From contig VGRY01000007.1 of assembly GCA_016875195.1 (NCBI GenBank), forward strand, positions 1 through 64,000: a DNA stretch of 64,000 bases, in the 5' to 3' direction. Below the pieces are notes generated by a model. That model did not search any database. It was not told where the DNA came from and saw only the letters and a list, made by a program, of their open reading frames with translations. Each line of letters begins with the position of its first letter. The stretch's first letter is position 1. The position numbers and the translations under genes were made by a program. The stretch comes from Deltaproteobacteria bacterium. GTDB taxonomy: Bacteria > Desulfobacterota > BSN033 > UBA1163. Positions 7,948 through 15,892 of the stretch are shown here, piece by piece.

Positions 7948-8798
7948 GCGGTCCTCCTTCTCGAAAGAACAAGGGCCAAAGAGTTTAACAGCATAATGAT
8001 CAGAAAGAGGACGACACCCGTGGCAAAGAGGGCCTGGCGATGATCCCCTATGGCATATCCCATCTCGATCCCGATATTTGTAGTCAATGTTCGCGCCGAA
8101 TCGAGGAAAGAAGAGGGCATCTTCACCGCATTGCCAAGAATCATGATCATTGCCATTGTTTCTCCCAGAGCGCGCCCCATCCCGAGGATGATGCTCGCCA
8201 CGATCCCCGACCGTGCAGCCGGGATAAGGACCCGCCAGATGGTCTCCCAGTGTGTGGCTCCAAGGGCGAGGGCCCCTGCCTTATAGGAGGGAGGAAGGGC
8301 TTTGATCGAGTCTTCTGAGATGCTGATGATGGTCGGAAGAATCATGATGCTCAAAATGAGAGAACCGGATAAGATGCTCAGTCCCGGACCTCCCAAAAAG
8401 TTCCGTACGAGAGGTACAAGGACGATCAACCCCCAGAACCCATAAATGACTGATGGAATTCCTGCCAGGACCTGAATGCCTGACCTCAGGATCATCCCGG
8501 CCCAGGGAGGGGTCCATTCGGAGAGAAAGACGGAACATGCCAACCCGAGAGGAATCCCAAGAAGAAGGGCTCCGAAAGTAACCCAGAAAGACCCCACGAT
8601 CATGGGCAAGATTCCAAAGGAACCCTGGCTCGGGACCCACCGCTGGCCCAGGAGGAATGATTTGGGCCCGATCTTCCATATCAATGGAAGGCCCTCGCCA
8701 AAGATGAAAAAAGCGATGAGGGCCAGAATGGAAATCGAGGAAAAAGCGATCAGGAGAAGAATTTTTTCAATAAACTTTTCTTTAAGTTCCACTCTCAT
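7944..8798 (-). CDS. pstC: Phosphate ABC transporter permease PstC
   Basis: The 284-residue membrane protein has a first transmembrane helix at about residues 10-33. PstC hallmarks include GIPSVIYGFWGL near 115 and the coupling loop GALALGATHWETIWRVLIP near 175-195. GRALGETMAMIMILGN near 208-223 is typical of PstC. It pairs with PstA. The start overlaps the end of pstS by four bases, and the stop overlaps the start of pstA by four bases, so pstS, pstC and pstA are tightly coupled. Length is slightly short for the family but complete at both ends. Confidence 0.93.
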   Translation of the reverse strand: MRVELKEKFIEKILLLIAFSSISILALIAFFIFGEGLPLIWKIGPKSFLLGQRWVPSQGSFGILPMIVGSFWVTFGALLLGIPLGLACSVFLSEWTPPWAGMILRSGIQVLAGIPSVIYGFWGLIVLVPLVRNFLGGPGLSILSGSLILSIMILPTIISISEDSIKALPPSYKAGALALGATHWETIWRVLIPAARSGIVASIILGMGRALGETMAMIMILGNAVKMPSSFLDSARTLTTNIGIEMGYAIGDHRQALFATGVVLFLIIMLLNSLALVLSRRRTA

Positions 8799-9613
8799 CC
8801 CCCGGAAGATTTGCTGATCATTGGAATAAGGCCTTCCGTTGAGAGAAGACGTTGCGCCTCAGGGCTCATCACAAAATCCAGAAAAGCTTTTGCCTCTCCT
8901 GAGGGCTCCTCACGCATCACAAAGAGGAAAGGCCGAACCAGTTGATATCTGCCCGTTTGAATATTCTCCAAAGCGGGCTCTACCCCGGAAATTTTCAGGG
9001 CTCTTACTCGTTCATTTACGATTCCGAGGGAGATGTATCCGATGGCATAGGGATCTCCTGTCACGACCTGGCGAATGGCGCCGTTGGAGTCCTGAACAAG
9101 CGCTTCAAGAGCAATCTCCTCTTTTCCCATCACCATTTTCTGGAATGCCTCCCTGGTTCCGGATCCCTCTTCCCTGGTGACCAGGATGATCGGTCTCTCC
9201 TTTCCCCCAACCTCTTTCCAGTTTCTTATCTTCCCGGAATAGATCTCCCTCACCTGAACAAGAGTGAGATCCCGAACAGGGTTATTCGGATTGACGATGA
9301 TGGCGATCGCATCCTGGGCAATTATCACGGAATAGAGGTCCTGCTCTTTTGAAATCAGATGACGGGAGGACATCCCGATATGGGCCGCTCCGGTCCTGAC
9401 CGCCTGAATGCCCGCGGTCGAGCCCCCTCCCTGGACGTAAATGTGAGATCGCGGGCGATGATGCATATATTCTTCGGCCAACAGTTCGGCAAAAGGCTCG
9501 ACGGAGGTGGATCCGGCTACCGTAATGTCCGCCTTGGACCGATGACAACCCACCGTTAAAAGGAATGGGAGCAGCAAAAGGAAACATAATAGGTGAGAAG
9601 CTTTTATGTGCAT
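8795..9613 (-). CDS. pstS: Phosphate-binding lipoprotein PstS
   Basis: I start the gene at ATG 9613, giving MHIKASHLLCFLLLLPFLLT followed by VGC, a lipoprotein signal with Cys at about residue 23. A longer frame to 9679 exists, but its extra residues (NWNLFGVWDLE) come from an intergenic word repeat. The mature protein is a periplasmic binding protein of the PstS family: ITVAGSTSVEPFAE at the start of the binding lobe, GSGTREAF for phosphate contacts, and IGYISLGIV. It captures phosphate outside the membrane and delivers it to PstCA. It is 273 residues, typical for the short PstS type in this phylum. A 300-base repeat-filled gap separates it from the upstream pstB. Confidence 0.9.
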   Translation of the reverse strand: MHIKASHLLCFLLLLPFLLTVGCHRSKADITVAGSTSVEPFAELLAEEYMHHRPRSHIYVQGGGSTAGIQAVRTGAAHIGMSSRHLISKEQDLYSVIIAQDAIAIIVNPNNPVRDLTLVQVREIYSGKIRNWKEVGGKERPIILVTREEGSGTREAFQKMVMGKEEIALEALVQDSNGAIRQVVTGDPYAIGYISLGIVNERVRALKISGVEPALENIQTGRYQLVRPFLFVMREEPSGEAKAFLDFVMSPEAQRLLSTEGLIPMISKSSGG

Positions 9614-9913
9614 ATTCAATGTCACATTGGAAATTCCAATTTCCAAATCCCAAACTCCAAATAAGTTCCAATTTCCCAATATCTAAAGTGAATGATTTAA
9701 ATAAGTTGACATCCATAACCTGTCATTGCGAACGAAGTGAAGCAATCTCTTGGGATTGCCACGTCCCTCCCGTCCTCGCAATGACTACTTTTTGAAGTCG
9801 TTCACTATAATTTCAAAAATTCAAGTCTTCGTTATCTGGAATTTCGGTCATTGGTGTTTGGTAATTATTTGGTTATTGGAATTTGGAATTTGGTCATTGC
9901 CTCTGGAAGAGGC
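9614..9913. repeat. Repeat-filled spacer inside the pst cluster
   Basis: This gap has no gene. Its flanks (about 9620-9680 and 9815-9900) are iterated words of the TTGGAAATTCCAATTTCC type, complementary to each other and able to pair into a long imperfect stem. Between them, at about 9685-9811, lies a copy of the GTCATTGCGA palindromic element described at 35484-35607. It splits pstB from pstSCA. Confidence 0.75.
9685..9811. mobile_element. MITE-like element with GTCATTGCGA inner arms (copy 1)
   Basis: The inner inverted repeat GTCATTGCGA (9722-9731) pairs with TCGCAATGAC (about 9775-9784). The right outer arm AAGTCGTTCACTATA at about 9796-9810 matches the outer arm of the 35484-35607 copy exactly, and the left outer arm is degraded. 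The short, non-coding, palindromic structure with a second dispersed copy in the window fits a miniature inverted-repeat element. Confidence 0.65.
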
Positions 9914-10687
9914 TTATCCATACCTTCCCGTCACATAATTTTCGGTTCGCTTGTCCCTGGGCCGCGTAAAGATATCTCCTGTCGGTCCATATTCCAGCAA
10001 TTCACCCAGCAGGAAAAACCCTGTCCAATCCGAGGTGCGGGCAGCCTGTTGCATATTGTGTGTGACGATGACGATGGTATATCTTTTTTTAAGTTCCTGC
10101 ATCAATTCTTCGATCTTCAAAGTGGCGATGGGATCGAGGGCGGAACAGGGTTCGTCCATCAGGATCACCTCTGACTCCACGGCTAAGACACGGGCGATGC
10201 AGAGGCGCTGTTGTTGGCCCAGGGTCAGGCTCAGAGCATCCCTGTGGAGGCGGTCGGAGACCTCTGACCAGAGCGCTGCGGCCCTGAGACTTTCTTCAAC
10301 TTTCTCATGAATCCTACCTTTTGAGTATCCGCCAAGGACCCTGAGACCAAAGGCCACATTTTCAAAGACACTTTTTGGGAAAGGGTTGGGGCGTTGAAAC
10401 ACCATTCCTACCCGCTGTCTGAGCGAAACGACATCCATCCCTGACTGATAAATATCCTGGCCGTCGAGTGTGATCGTTCCTTCGGTCCGAGTATGAGGAA
10501 TCAACTCATTCATCCGGTTGAGAGTCCGCAGAAAAGTCGACTTCCCGCATCCCGAAGGACCGATCAATGCCGTGATCTGCCGATCCTTTATGATGCTGTT
10601 TATTCCCTTTAAGGCATGAAAAGAGCCGTAATAGAGGTGAATGTTTTTGGTTTCAATCTTAATTAAAGGATTGATTGATGTCATCAC
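9914..10687 (-). CDS. pstB: Phosphate ABC transporter ATP-binding protein PstB
   Basis: The 257-residue ATPase has all ABC motifs: Walker A GPSGCGKS near residues 43-50, Q-loop VFQRPNPFP near 94, signature (as LTLGQQQR, slightly altered from LSGGQQQR) near 154, Walker [14 protein letters not shown] near 174, and H-loop [11 protein letters not shown] near 209. It powers phosphate import by PstSCA. It is the first pst gene in the direction of transcription, but is separated from pstS by a 300-base repeat region. The signature Ser-to-Thr and Gly-to-Leu changes are worth noting beside the second PstB, which has the normal signature but an altered Q-loop. Confidence 0.93.
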   Translation of the reverse strand: MMTSINPLIKIETKNIHLYYGSFHALKGINSIIKDRQITALIGPSGCGKSTFLRTLNRMNELIPHTRTEGTITLDGQDIYQSGMDVVSLRQRVGMVFQRPNPFPKSVFENVAFGLRVLGGYSKGRIHEKVEESLRAAALWSEVSDRLHRDALSLTLGQQQRLCIARVLAVESEVILMDEPCSALDPIATLKIEELMQELKKRYTIVIVTHNMQQAARTSDWTGFFLLGELLEYGPTGDIFTRPRDKRTENYVTGRYG

Positions 10688-10792
10688 ATTTCGGCGTTAG
10701 GCTTTGAGAGATCACATTTTATCACTTTTTAAAAGATTAGCAAATTATCCCTCTCTGTTCAAGATATTAAAAATATGAAATATGCATGACCC

Positions 10793-10820
10793 TTGAACTT
10801 ACTGGGTCGATTTGTTATCT
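10793..10820 (+). promoter_or_regulatory. Putative promoter for the ACT-domain gene
   Basis: TTGAAC at 10793-10798 and TTATCT at 10815-10820, 16 bases apart, lie 40 bases before ATG 10860. The match to sigma-70 hexamers is moderate. I do not see a clear Pho box in the divergent pstB leader. Confidence 0.3.
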
Positions 10821-10859
10821 TCAATTTATCTTTGAATCGATTGGAAAGGGGTAACCTTC

Positions 10860-11354
10860 ATGGAAAAGAAAACACAACTTTCAGTGATTCTGACCAATGC
10901 TCCCGGAGAACTTTCCAAGATGTGTGACGTTTTAAAAGCCGCAAATATCAATATTCTGGCCATGAGCATTCAAAATGCAAAGGATTCGGTCAAGGAACTT
11001 TTTAACATGAGAGAGAAGACCGGAAGAAGAATTGCCCTCGCAGAAAGTTACCGGGGGATATTGAAAGATTCCTCGGATTACTCTTTGATCCGCATTCTTG
11101 TGGATCATCCCAGGAAAGCAGAAGAGGAATTGCTGAAATCAAAACACCTCGTTTCAAAAAATCATGTCCTGGTATTTAAACTTTTAAATAAACCGGGGAT
11201 GCTTGGCAAGATTGCAAAACGATTTGGCGAAGCCCATGTGAACATTGATTATATCTATGGTTCTACAACCGAAGACTGTCAGGACGCATTGTTTATCCTC
11301 GGTATTGCGGAATCCGAATTCGATCGAGTGAAGGATGCCGCTAAGGACCTTTAG
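10860..11354 (+). CDS. Double ACT-domain protein
   Basis: The 164-residue protein consists of two ACT-like domains. The first, residues 6-75, starts TQLSVILTNAPGELSKMCDVLKAA, and the second, 95-160, starts VLVFKLLNKPGMLGKIAKRF. Both show the strand, P-G-x-L turn and helix used by ACT domains to bind amino acids or other small ligands at the domain interface. There is no catalytic domain, so a ligand-sensing or regulatory role is likely. Its own promoter-like pair lies upstream and an AAGGGG site precedes ATG 10860. The stop overlaps the end of the convergent MFS gene by four bases. Confidence 0.8.
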   Translation: MEKKTQLSVILTNAPGELSKMCDVLKAANINILAMSIQNAKDSVKELFNMREKTGRRIALAESYRGILKDSSDYSLIRILVDHPRKAEEELLKSKHLVSKNHVLVFKLLNKPGMLGKIAKRFGEAHVNIDYIYGSTTEDCQDALFILGIAESEFDRVKDAAKDL

Positions 11355-12625
11355 CGTTTCGATCTGTTGAGTTTTTTGGGGCCGATAGACCACGCCAAAA
11401 ACACTGAAAGGGTACAGGAGAGAATTGCGATAAGAAAAGCCAAAAAATAACTTTGAGTTTGATCAAAGATATATCCTCCCAGCCAAGACCCCACAGCCGC
11501 TCCAACCCCGATCATGCCTTCCAGCATCCCATAGATCAACCCGAAATGTCTTCCTTTATAAAGATCTCCGGCGATGGACATGAACATCGGCGCAGTGGAA
11601 CCCCAGCCCGCCCCAAAGAGAAGAGCAAAGAGATAAAGAAAGACAAGGGAAGGGAAGGACTGGAATAGAATGAGGCATAGCACGCCAAACGAAAAACAGA
11701 CGCAGCCAATGGTATAAGTGATCTCTCTCCCTGCCCGATCCGAAAACCATCCCCAGAAGAAACGAAACCCTGCAGACAGGGCGCCCACGGCTGCAAAGAG
11801 AGAGGCGGCCCAGATCCGATTTATCCCGAGGTCGATGAGATACTTCACATGATGGACAATGATGATGTAAACACCAAAGATCGTCAACGCCGGAAAGAGG
11901 AGGAATGACCAGAACCTTACGGTTTTTATCAAATGCCTCACCCTCTGATCTGGGTTCCCCTTCCTGGACTCTACTTTTTGAGAGGTTGATGGCGGATGAT
12001 CTCCGTCTATGGAGAGTCCCATATCCTCAGGCCTGTGTCTCAAAAAGAGGCCGATCAAGGGAAGCGGAATCAGGAAGACAAGAAGAGAGAATATGAAAAA
12101 TGCAAATGGCCAATCACGAGTGGAGATCAGATACTGAATCAGCGGGACAAAGAGAAGAGGGCCGAATCCGATGCCAACACTGGCCAGGCCATTGGCCATC
12201 CCTCTCTTTTTCTCAAACCAGTGAGAAATAATCGTAGTAAAAGGAGAGATGCTGAGGAAGGTGACTCCAACCCCTGCGATCAATCCGAAATAGATATAGA
12301 AGTGGAGAAGAGATTTAATCTGTGTGCAGAGGAGAAGACCCAGGCCCATCAGAAAAACTCCGGGAAGCATCACTTTCCGAGGGCCCACCCGGTCGACCAG
12401 GTAACCGACCACAGGGGCTGTGACCATATAGACTAACATTCCGATGGACTGGGCTCCTGCGGTCTCTGCCCGGCTCCAATGAAAATGGTCGATCAAAGCA
12501 ACAAAAAAAATGGCAAAGACGGTTCGAAAGGCATACCAGAAGGCCATAGAGATCATGGCCAACCCCACAATCACCCAGCCATAATAAAACTTTTTTTGGA
12601 TAAGAGCGATCAATTTTTCCATCAA
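11351..12625 (-). CDS. Major facilitator superfamily transporter (monocarboxylate/OFA-like)
   Basis: The 424-residue protein has twelve predicted hydrophobic helices in two halves with a polar central loop at about 205-225. The loop between helices 2 and 3 carries GYLVDRVGPRKVM, the MFS motif A, repeated in the second half as GWFSDRAGR. The helix-1 segment YGWVIVGLAMISM and the GPLLFVPLIQYLI region resemble monocarboxylate and oxalate/formate antiporter relatives. The likely cargo is a small organic acid, but this cannot be fixed from sequence. It is transcribed alone, convergent with the ACT gene. Confidence 0.8.
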   Translation of the reverse strand: MMEKLIALIQKKFYYGWVIVGLAMISMAFWYAFRTVFAIFFVALIDHFHWSRAETAGAQSIGMLVYMVTAPVVGYLVDRVGPRKVMLPGVFLMGLGLLLCTQIKSLLHFYIYFGLIAGVGVTFLSISPFTTIISHWFEKKRGMANGLASVGIGFGPLLFVPLIQYLISTRDWPFAFFIFSLLVFLIPLPLIGLFLRHRPEDMGLSIDGDHPPSTSQKVESRKGNPDQRVRHLIKTVRFWSFLLFPALTIFGVYIIIVHHVKYLIDLGINRIWAASLFAAVGALSAGFRFFWGWFSDRAGREITYTIGCVCFSFGVLCLILFQSFPSLVFLYLFALLFGAGWGSTAPMFMSIAGDLYKGRHFGLIYGMLEGMIGVGAAVGSWLGGYIFDQTQSYFLAFLIAILSCTLSVFLAWSIGPKKLNRSKR

Positions 12626-12740
12626 TCAATTTTAATTTAAGAGATTTTTCCTCATAGGGTCAAGTTTAAGAACAATATTCCTTGATTTGCATTCCATTTT
12701 TTGTTAATGATTCAAAAAGTCTTTAGAAAGGAGAGGTCCT

Positions 12741-13493
12741 TTGAAAACCTTAGCGAGATCCTTTTTCATTTTTATCATGATGCTTCTTTTGATTTCATGC
12801 GGGTCGTCGTCTAAAACCAAAAAAGACGACAAGGCCTTGGGTGTTGAGGAACATTTTCAGTTAGCTTTTAAAGCGGCGGAAAGAGGGAATCTGGAAGAGG
12901 CTGTTACAGAATACGGAAAAGTTCTAAAATTGGACTCGAAGCATTCCAGGGCACACCTTAACCTCGGCCTGGTCTATGGAAGACAGGGCAAGTGGGATAA
13001 AGAGATTTCCCAATACAAGAAAGCCATCGGGGTGGATCCAAATTTTGCAGAGGCCTATTATCATTTGGGAGTGGCTTACTCGGAAAAGGGAAACCTCAAA
13101 GAAGCGATCGCTCAGTATCAAAAGGCGCTTCAGACCAACCCCCATTATGTGGAGGCGCTTAATAACTTGGGGAATATTTACTTCAGAACTGGAAAAACAG
13201 ACGATGCCCTCGCCGCCTATATGAAAACAGTCGAGATCAAACCCGACTATGCGAGAGGACATTTCAACATCGGCAGTGTTTACCGCCAACGGGGGAAGCT
13301 GGATGAAGCGGCAACTTCTTTCATGAAGGCATTGGAGATTGATCCGAGATATGCCTTGCCACACTACCATCTGGCTTTTATTTATGCCGAGAAAGGTGAA
13401 TTTAAACTCGCCATTGAACACTGCGATCTGGCGGGAAAATTAGGAGTGGTTGTGGATCCAAAACTACTCGAACGCCTCAAACCTCACCGATAA
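12741..13493 (+). CDS. TPR-repeat lipoprotein
   Basis: Translation starts at TTG 12741 behind a GGAGAG site. The N-terminus is a lipoprotein signal ending in LLISC, with the lipid Cys near residue 20. About six tetratricopeptide repeats follow from residue 37, each with the W/L-G-Y-A-P type spacing (for example HLNLGLVYGRQGKWDKEISQ and HYLGVAYSEKGNLKEAI-like units). TPR lipoproteins act as scaffolds at the membrane, often for envelope assembly or secretion. The partner is not evident. It is 250 residues and complete. No operon partner is close; a repeat spacer follows. Confidence 0.8.
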   Translation: MKTLARSFFIFIMMLLLISCGSSSKTKKDDKALGVEEHFQLAFKAAERGNLEEAVTEYGKVLKLDSKHSRAHLNLGLVYGRQGKWDKEISQYKKAIGVDPNFAEAYYHLGVAYSEKGNLKEAIAQYQKALQTNPHYVEALNNLGNIYFRTGKTDDALAAYMKTVEIKPDYARGHFNIGSVYRQRGKLDEAATSFMKALEIDPRYALPHYHLAFIYAEKGEFKLAIEHCDLAGKLGVVVDPKLLERLKPHR

Positions 13494-13499
13494 TGATGA

Positions 13500-13645
13500 A
13501 ACAAGGGTAAAATACGTCAATGGGCAAAGGTTATGAAGCCCGTTTCGGTTATCGGTAATGGTTAAGTAAAATGACTTAAAAGTCGGCAACCGTAACCTTT
13601 TATTAACGATACGGGCATCGATACCCTTACCTTAACCGAAGGACA
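13500..13645. repeat. Intergenic inverted word repeat (GGTTA / TAACC type)
   Basis: The spacer carries iterated words such as GGTTATCGGTAATGGTTAAG on the left and complementary CCGTAACC, TACCCTTACCTTAACCG on the right, with an inner CGATACGGGCATCGATA also seen in the 27025-27200 and 57720-57860 spacers. No gene is present. Confidence 0.55.
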
Positions 13646-13670
13646 TTATATCCTGAGCAATAAGGACCCG

Positions 13671-14033
13671 ATGATGGACACCAAAGAAGCGATTTATCAC
13701 TTCCAATATTCGGAGAAGATGAAATCCGGGCTGATCATAGGAATCAATCTCCTGGAACAGTTGCTTGGCCTTAAGAAGGAAGAGGAGCATTATGGCGGAC
13801 GAAAGGTGTTGACCTGGTATCTTGAAGCTCTGCTCCGGGAGCTCCGGGTCGCTCAGAATGTAGTTGGTCTGGATCACTATGCGGACCTGGAGAGGAAGTT
13901 GATGGAGATCATCGGAAGGATCCAGATGTCCCAGTTTGAAGAGGCGCAGAGATCTTTTTCCGAGGCCATTTCCCTTGCCACTACGTCATGCCAGGCTTCG
14001 ATGAGTTTTCTACTGGCGAAAAAACTGCTTTAA
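13671..14033 (+). CDS. Hypothetical all-helical protein
   Basis: I do not recognise this 120-residue protein. It appears fully alpha helical with amphipathic stretches at 2-35, 42-65, 70-95 and 95-118, and has no signal peptide or metal motif. An AAGGA site is placed 5-8 bases before the tandem ATGATG at 13671. The end lies 26 bases before the signal-peptide gene at 14060, so the two may be co-transcribed. A longer frame of that next gene would overlap this one, but its true start is after this stop. Confidence 0.55.
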   Translation: MMDTKEAIYHFQYSEKMKSGLIIGINLLEQLLGLKKEEEHYGGRKVLTWYLEALLRELRVAQNVVGLDHYADLERKLMEIIGRIQMSQFEEAQRSFSEAISLATTSCQASMSFLLAKKLL

Positions 14034-14059
14034 ACGGCTTAAAAGAAGGAGGAGAACAA

Positions 14060-14851
14060 ATGCAAAGAAAACATTTTCTTATTCTTCTTGGACTTTTAAT
14101 CTTGCTACCTACTATGGTGCATTCCCAACCCATCCCCCCATTTGATAAGATTTTCGATAGATGGGGTCCTCGAATCCACCCCAGCGATCTCCGGGTACTT
14201 CAACTTGATATGACTCCGGATCCAGTACGAGAAAGAGAGAGGATCACTTTTTCAGCGACTATTTCTAATCTATCACACTATTCAACCCGGTTAAGCCTGC
14301 TTGTAAAGGACAGGGATGAAGTGGTAACCTCGGTTCAGGATGTATTGGTCAAGCCTGGCCATAACCGGATTGTCTTTCCCCATACGGGTTACCGGTTTTC
14401 ACGCCATGAACATTGTTTTATAGTAGAGGTCGACATCGAGCGAACAAAAAGGTCAATTGATGTGGTAAAGGAATTCTGTGCCCGCAGAACCTATGCGGGG
14501 TGGACACTGAAAGAAGTCCGCATTGGGCCGTTGTTTGTTGAAGACCTGGATATGTTTCCCGATCCGGTCACACCAGGGCAGGAAATTCGATTCCGGGTGC
14601 GATTAAGAAATGATGGATCCCCTATCCGCGGAAACATCCGTATTCAAGATCGGGACCAGACTATCGTTTCTTTAAATGATACTTATCTTCCTTATGGTCA
14701 TTCGGAATTTCATTTTCCCTACGCCCGCTACGCCTTTCAACGATTTGATCACTGTTTCACGGTGATTGTGGATGTGGAACGTACTCCTTATCGGACAGAT
14801 GCCATTCGGGAGTTCTGCGCGAAGCCCTTGGGCTGGACGCTTAAACCCTAA
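14060..14851 (+). CDS. Exported protein with two tandem CARDB-like domains
   Basis: The start at ATG 14060 has a strong AAGGAGGAG site seven bases before it and gives a signal peptide (QRKHFLILLGLLILLPTMVHS) of about 22 residues; the frame can be extended upstream but without these features. The mature part is an internal duplication. Copy one (about residues 50-150) runs from LDMTPDPV through DRDEVVTS, HTGYRFSRHEHCF, VDIERT and EFCARR. Copy two (about 165-260) runs from LDMFPDPV through DRDQTIVS, YARYAFQRFDHCF, VDVERT and EFCAKP. Each copy has two conserved Cys, perhaps a disulphide. The repeat fits a beta-sandwich of CARDB type used in cell-surface adhesion. Exact function unknown. Confidence 0.7.
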   Translation: MQRKHFLILLGLLILLPTMVHSQPIPPFDKIFDRWGPRIHPSDLRVLQLDMTPDPVRERERITFSATISNLSHYSTRLSLLVKDRDEVVTSVQDVLVKPGHNRIVFPHTGYRFSRHEHCFIVEVDIERTKRSIDVVKEFCARRTYAGWTLKEVRIGPLFVEDLDMFPDPVTPGQEIRFRVRLRNDGSPIRGNIRIQDRDQTIVSLNDTYLPYGHSEFHFPYARYAFQRFDHCFTVIVDVERTPYRTDAIREFCAKPLGWTLKP

Positions 14852-14946
14852 TCTATTTCGGATTTCGGATTGCAGAATTCGGAGTGAGAAAAAATAAGCC
14901 CGAACCTCAGGTCTAAAAAACTGAGATTAAATGGAGGGAACAGATT

Positions 14947-15816
14947 ATGGCAGAAAGGACATTACAGGATTTTGATTTAAAAGGGCCAAGGCCACGGACC
15001 GTGGGAATACTCATCCTTCTATTTTTGGTCATCCTCCTGATATGGAGTTCTTTTGTCATTGTCCCTGCAGGCAACAGGGGGGTCGTTCTCTGGTGGGGAA
15101 GTGTTGAGAAGAGGGTGATGGGGGAGGGGCTCAACTTCAAAGTCCCCATCGCCGAGAGGGTGATCAAAATGGACGTCCGAATCCAGCCCCATCCCTTTAA
15201 AGAGATTGATGGTGCTTCAAAGGAATATCAGATGGTGAAACTGACCGGGATGATGAACTTTCATATTGATCCGGCCTATGTGAATAACCTGTATCAGAAA
15301 GTGGGGCATGACTTTGCCAATAAGGTGATCGACCCGGCCTTTAATGATTTTGTCAAGGAGGTCGTTCCCAATTATTCGATCACCGAAATTCTTCCAAAAA
15401 GAGAAGAGATTCGGAAGAGGGCCATGACCAAGCTCGGAGATAATCTTGCCCGGTACCATATCATTGTGGATGATATCTATATTTCCAACATCCGGTTCTC
15501 CCCTGAATACGAAAAGGCCATTGAGGCTAAACAGGTTGCCCAGCAGCAGGTGGAGACACAGAGGCAGGTTCTTGCACAGCGGGAGATCGAAGCTCAACAG
15601 AAGATTGTTACCGCCAAGGGGGAGGCTGAGTCCATTCTGGTCGTCGCTCAGGGACAGGCCAAGGCTAATGAGGCCCTTTCTCGTTCAATCAGTGGCATCC
15701 TGGTTGAATATAAAGCCATTGAAAAATGGAATGGAGTTTTGCCCCAGGTGTCCGGAGGGGCTGTCCCTTTCATTGATCTTGGAAAGATGGGAGGGACAAC
15801 ACCAGCTAAAAAATAG
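14947..15816 (+). CDS. Prohibitin/HflC-like SPFH-domain membrane protein
   Basis: The 289-residue protein has one N-terminal membrane helix at about residues 20-39 (ILILLFLVILLIWSSFVIV), followed by the SPFH fold beginning VPAGNRGVVLWWGSVEKRV. It ends in a coiled-coil rich in Gln, Glu and Arg (about 195-240, with repeated QQ and QR units) and a short tail. SPFH proteins form ring assemblies that scaffold membrane microdomains or regulate FtsH. A GGAGG site is present 6 bases before ATG 14947. It seems to be transcribed alone; a hairpin spacer separates it from the convergent histidine kinase. Confidence 0.88.
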   Translation: MAERTLQDFDLKGPRPRTVGILILLFLVILLIWSSFVIVPAGNRGVVLWWGSVEKRVMGEGLNFKVPIAERVIKMDVRIQPHPFKEIDGASKEYQMVKLTGMMNFHIDPAYVNNLYQKVGHDFANKVIDPAFNDFVKEVVPNYSITEILPKREEIRKRAMTKLGDNLARYHIIVDDIYISNIRFSPEYEKAIEAKQVAQQQVETQRQVLAQREIEAQQKIVTAKGEAESILVVAQGQAKANEALSRSISGILVEYKAIEKWNGVLPQVSGGAVPFIDLGKMGGTTPAKK

Positions 15817-15892
15817 TTCGGAGTAATGAGTTCGTAGTTCGGAGCCTTTTTATATCTCCGAACTCTTAACTCCGAACTCCGAACTGTTAATT
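15817..15892. repeat. Inverted AGTTCGGAG word repeat between convergent genes
   Basis: The left arm AGTTCGGAGTAATGAGTTCGTAGTTCGGAG pairs with the right arm CTCCGAACTCTTAACTCCGAACTCCGAACT, giving a long stem around a T-rich loop. It can serve as a bidirectional terminator for the SPFH gene and the histidine kinase. The right arm is translated as the last dozen residues of the kinase. Confidence 0.7.

Noticed and set aside
9614-9679. N-terminal extension of pstS
   Set aside because: The extra residues are translated TTGGAATTT word repeat; the lipoprotein signal begins at 9613.
13988-14059. Upstream extension of the duplicated exported protein
   Set aside because: It overlaps the preceding gene, while ATG 14060 has a strong ribosome site and a proper signal peptide.
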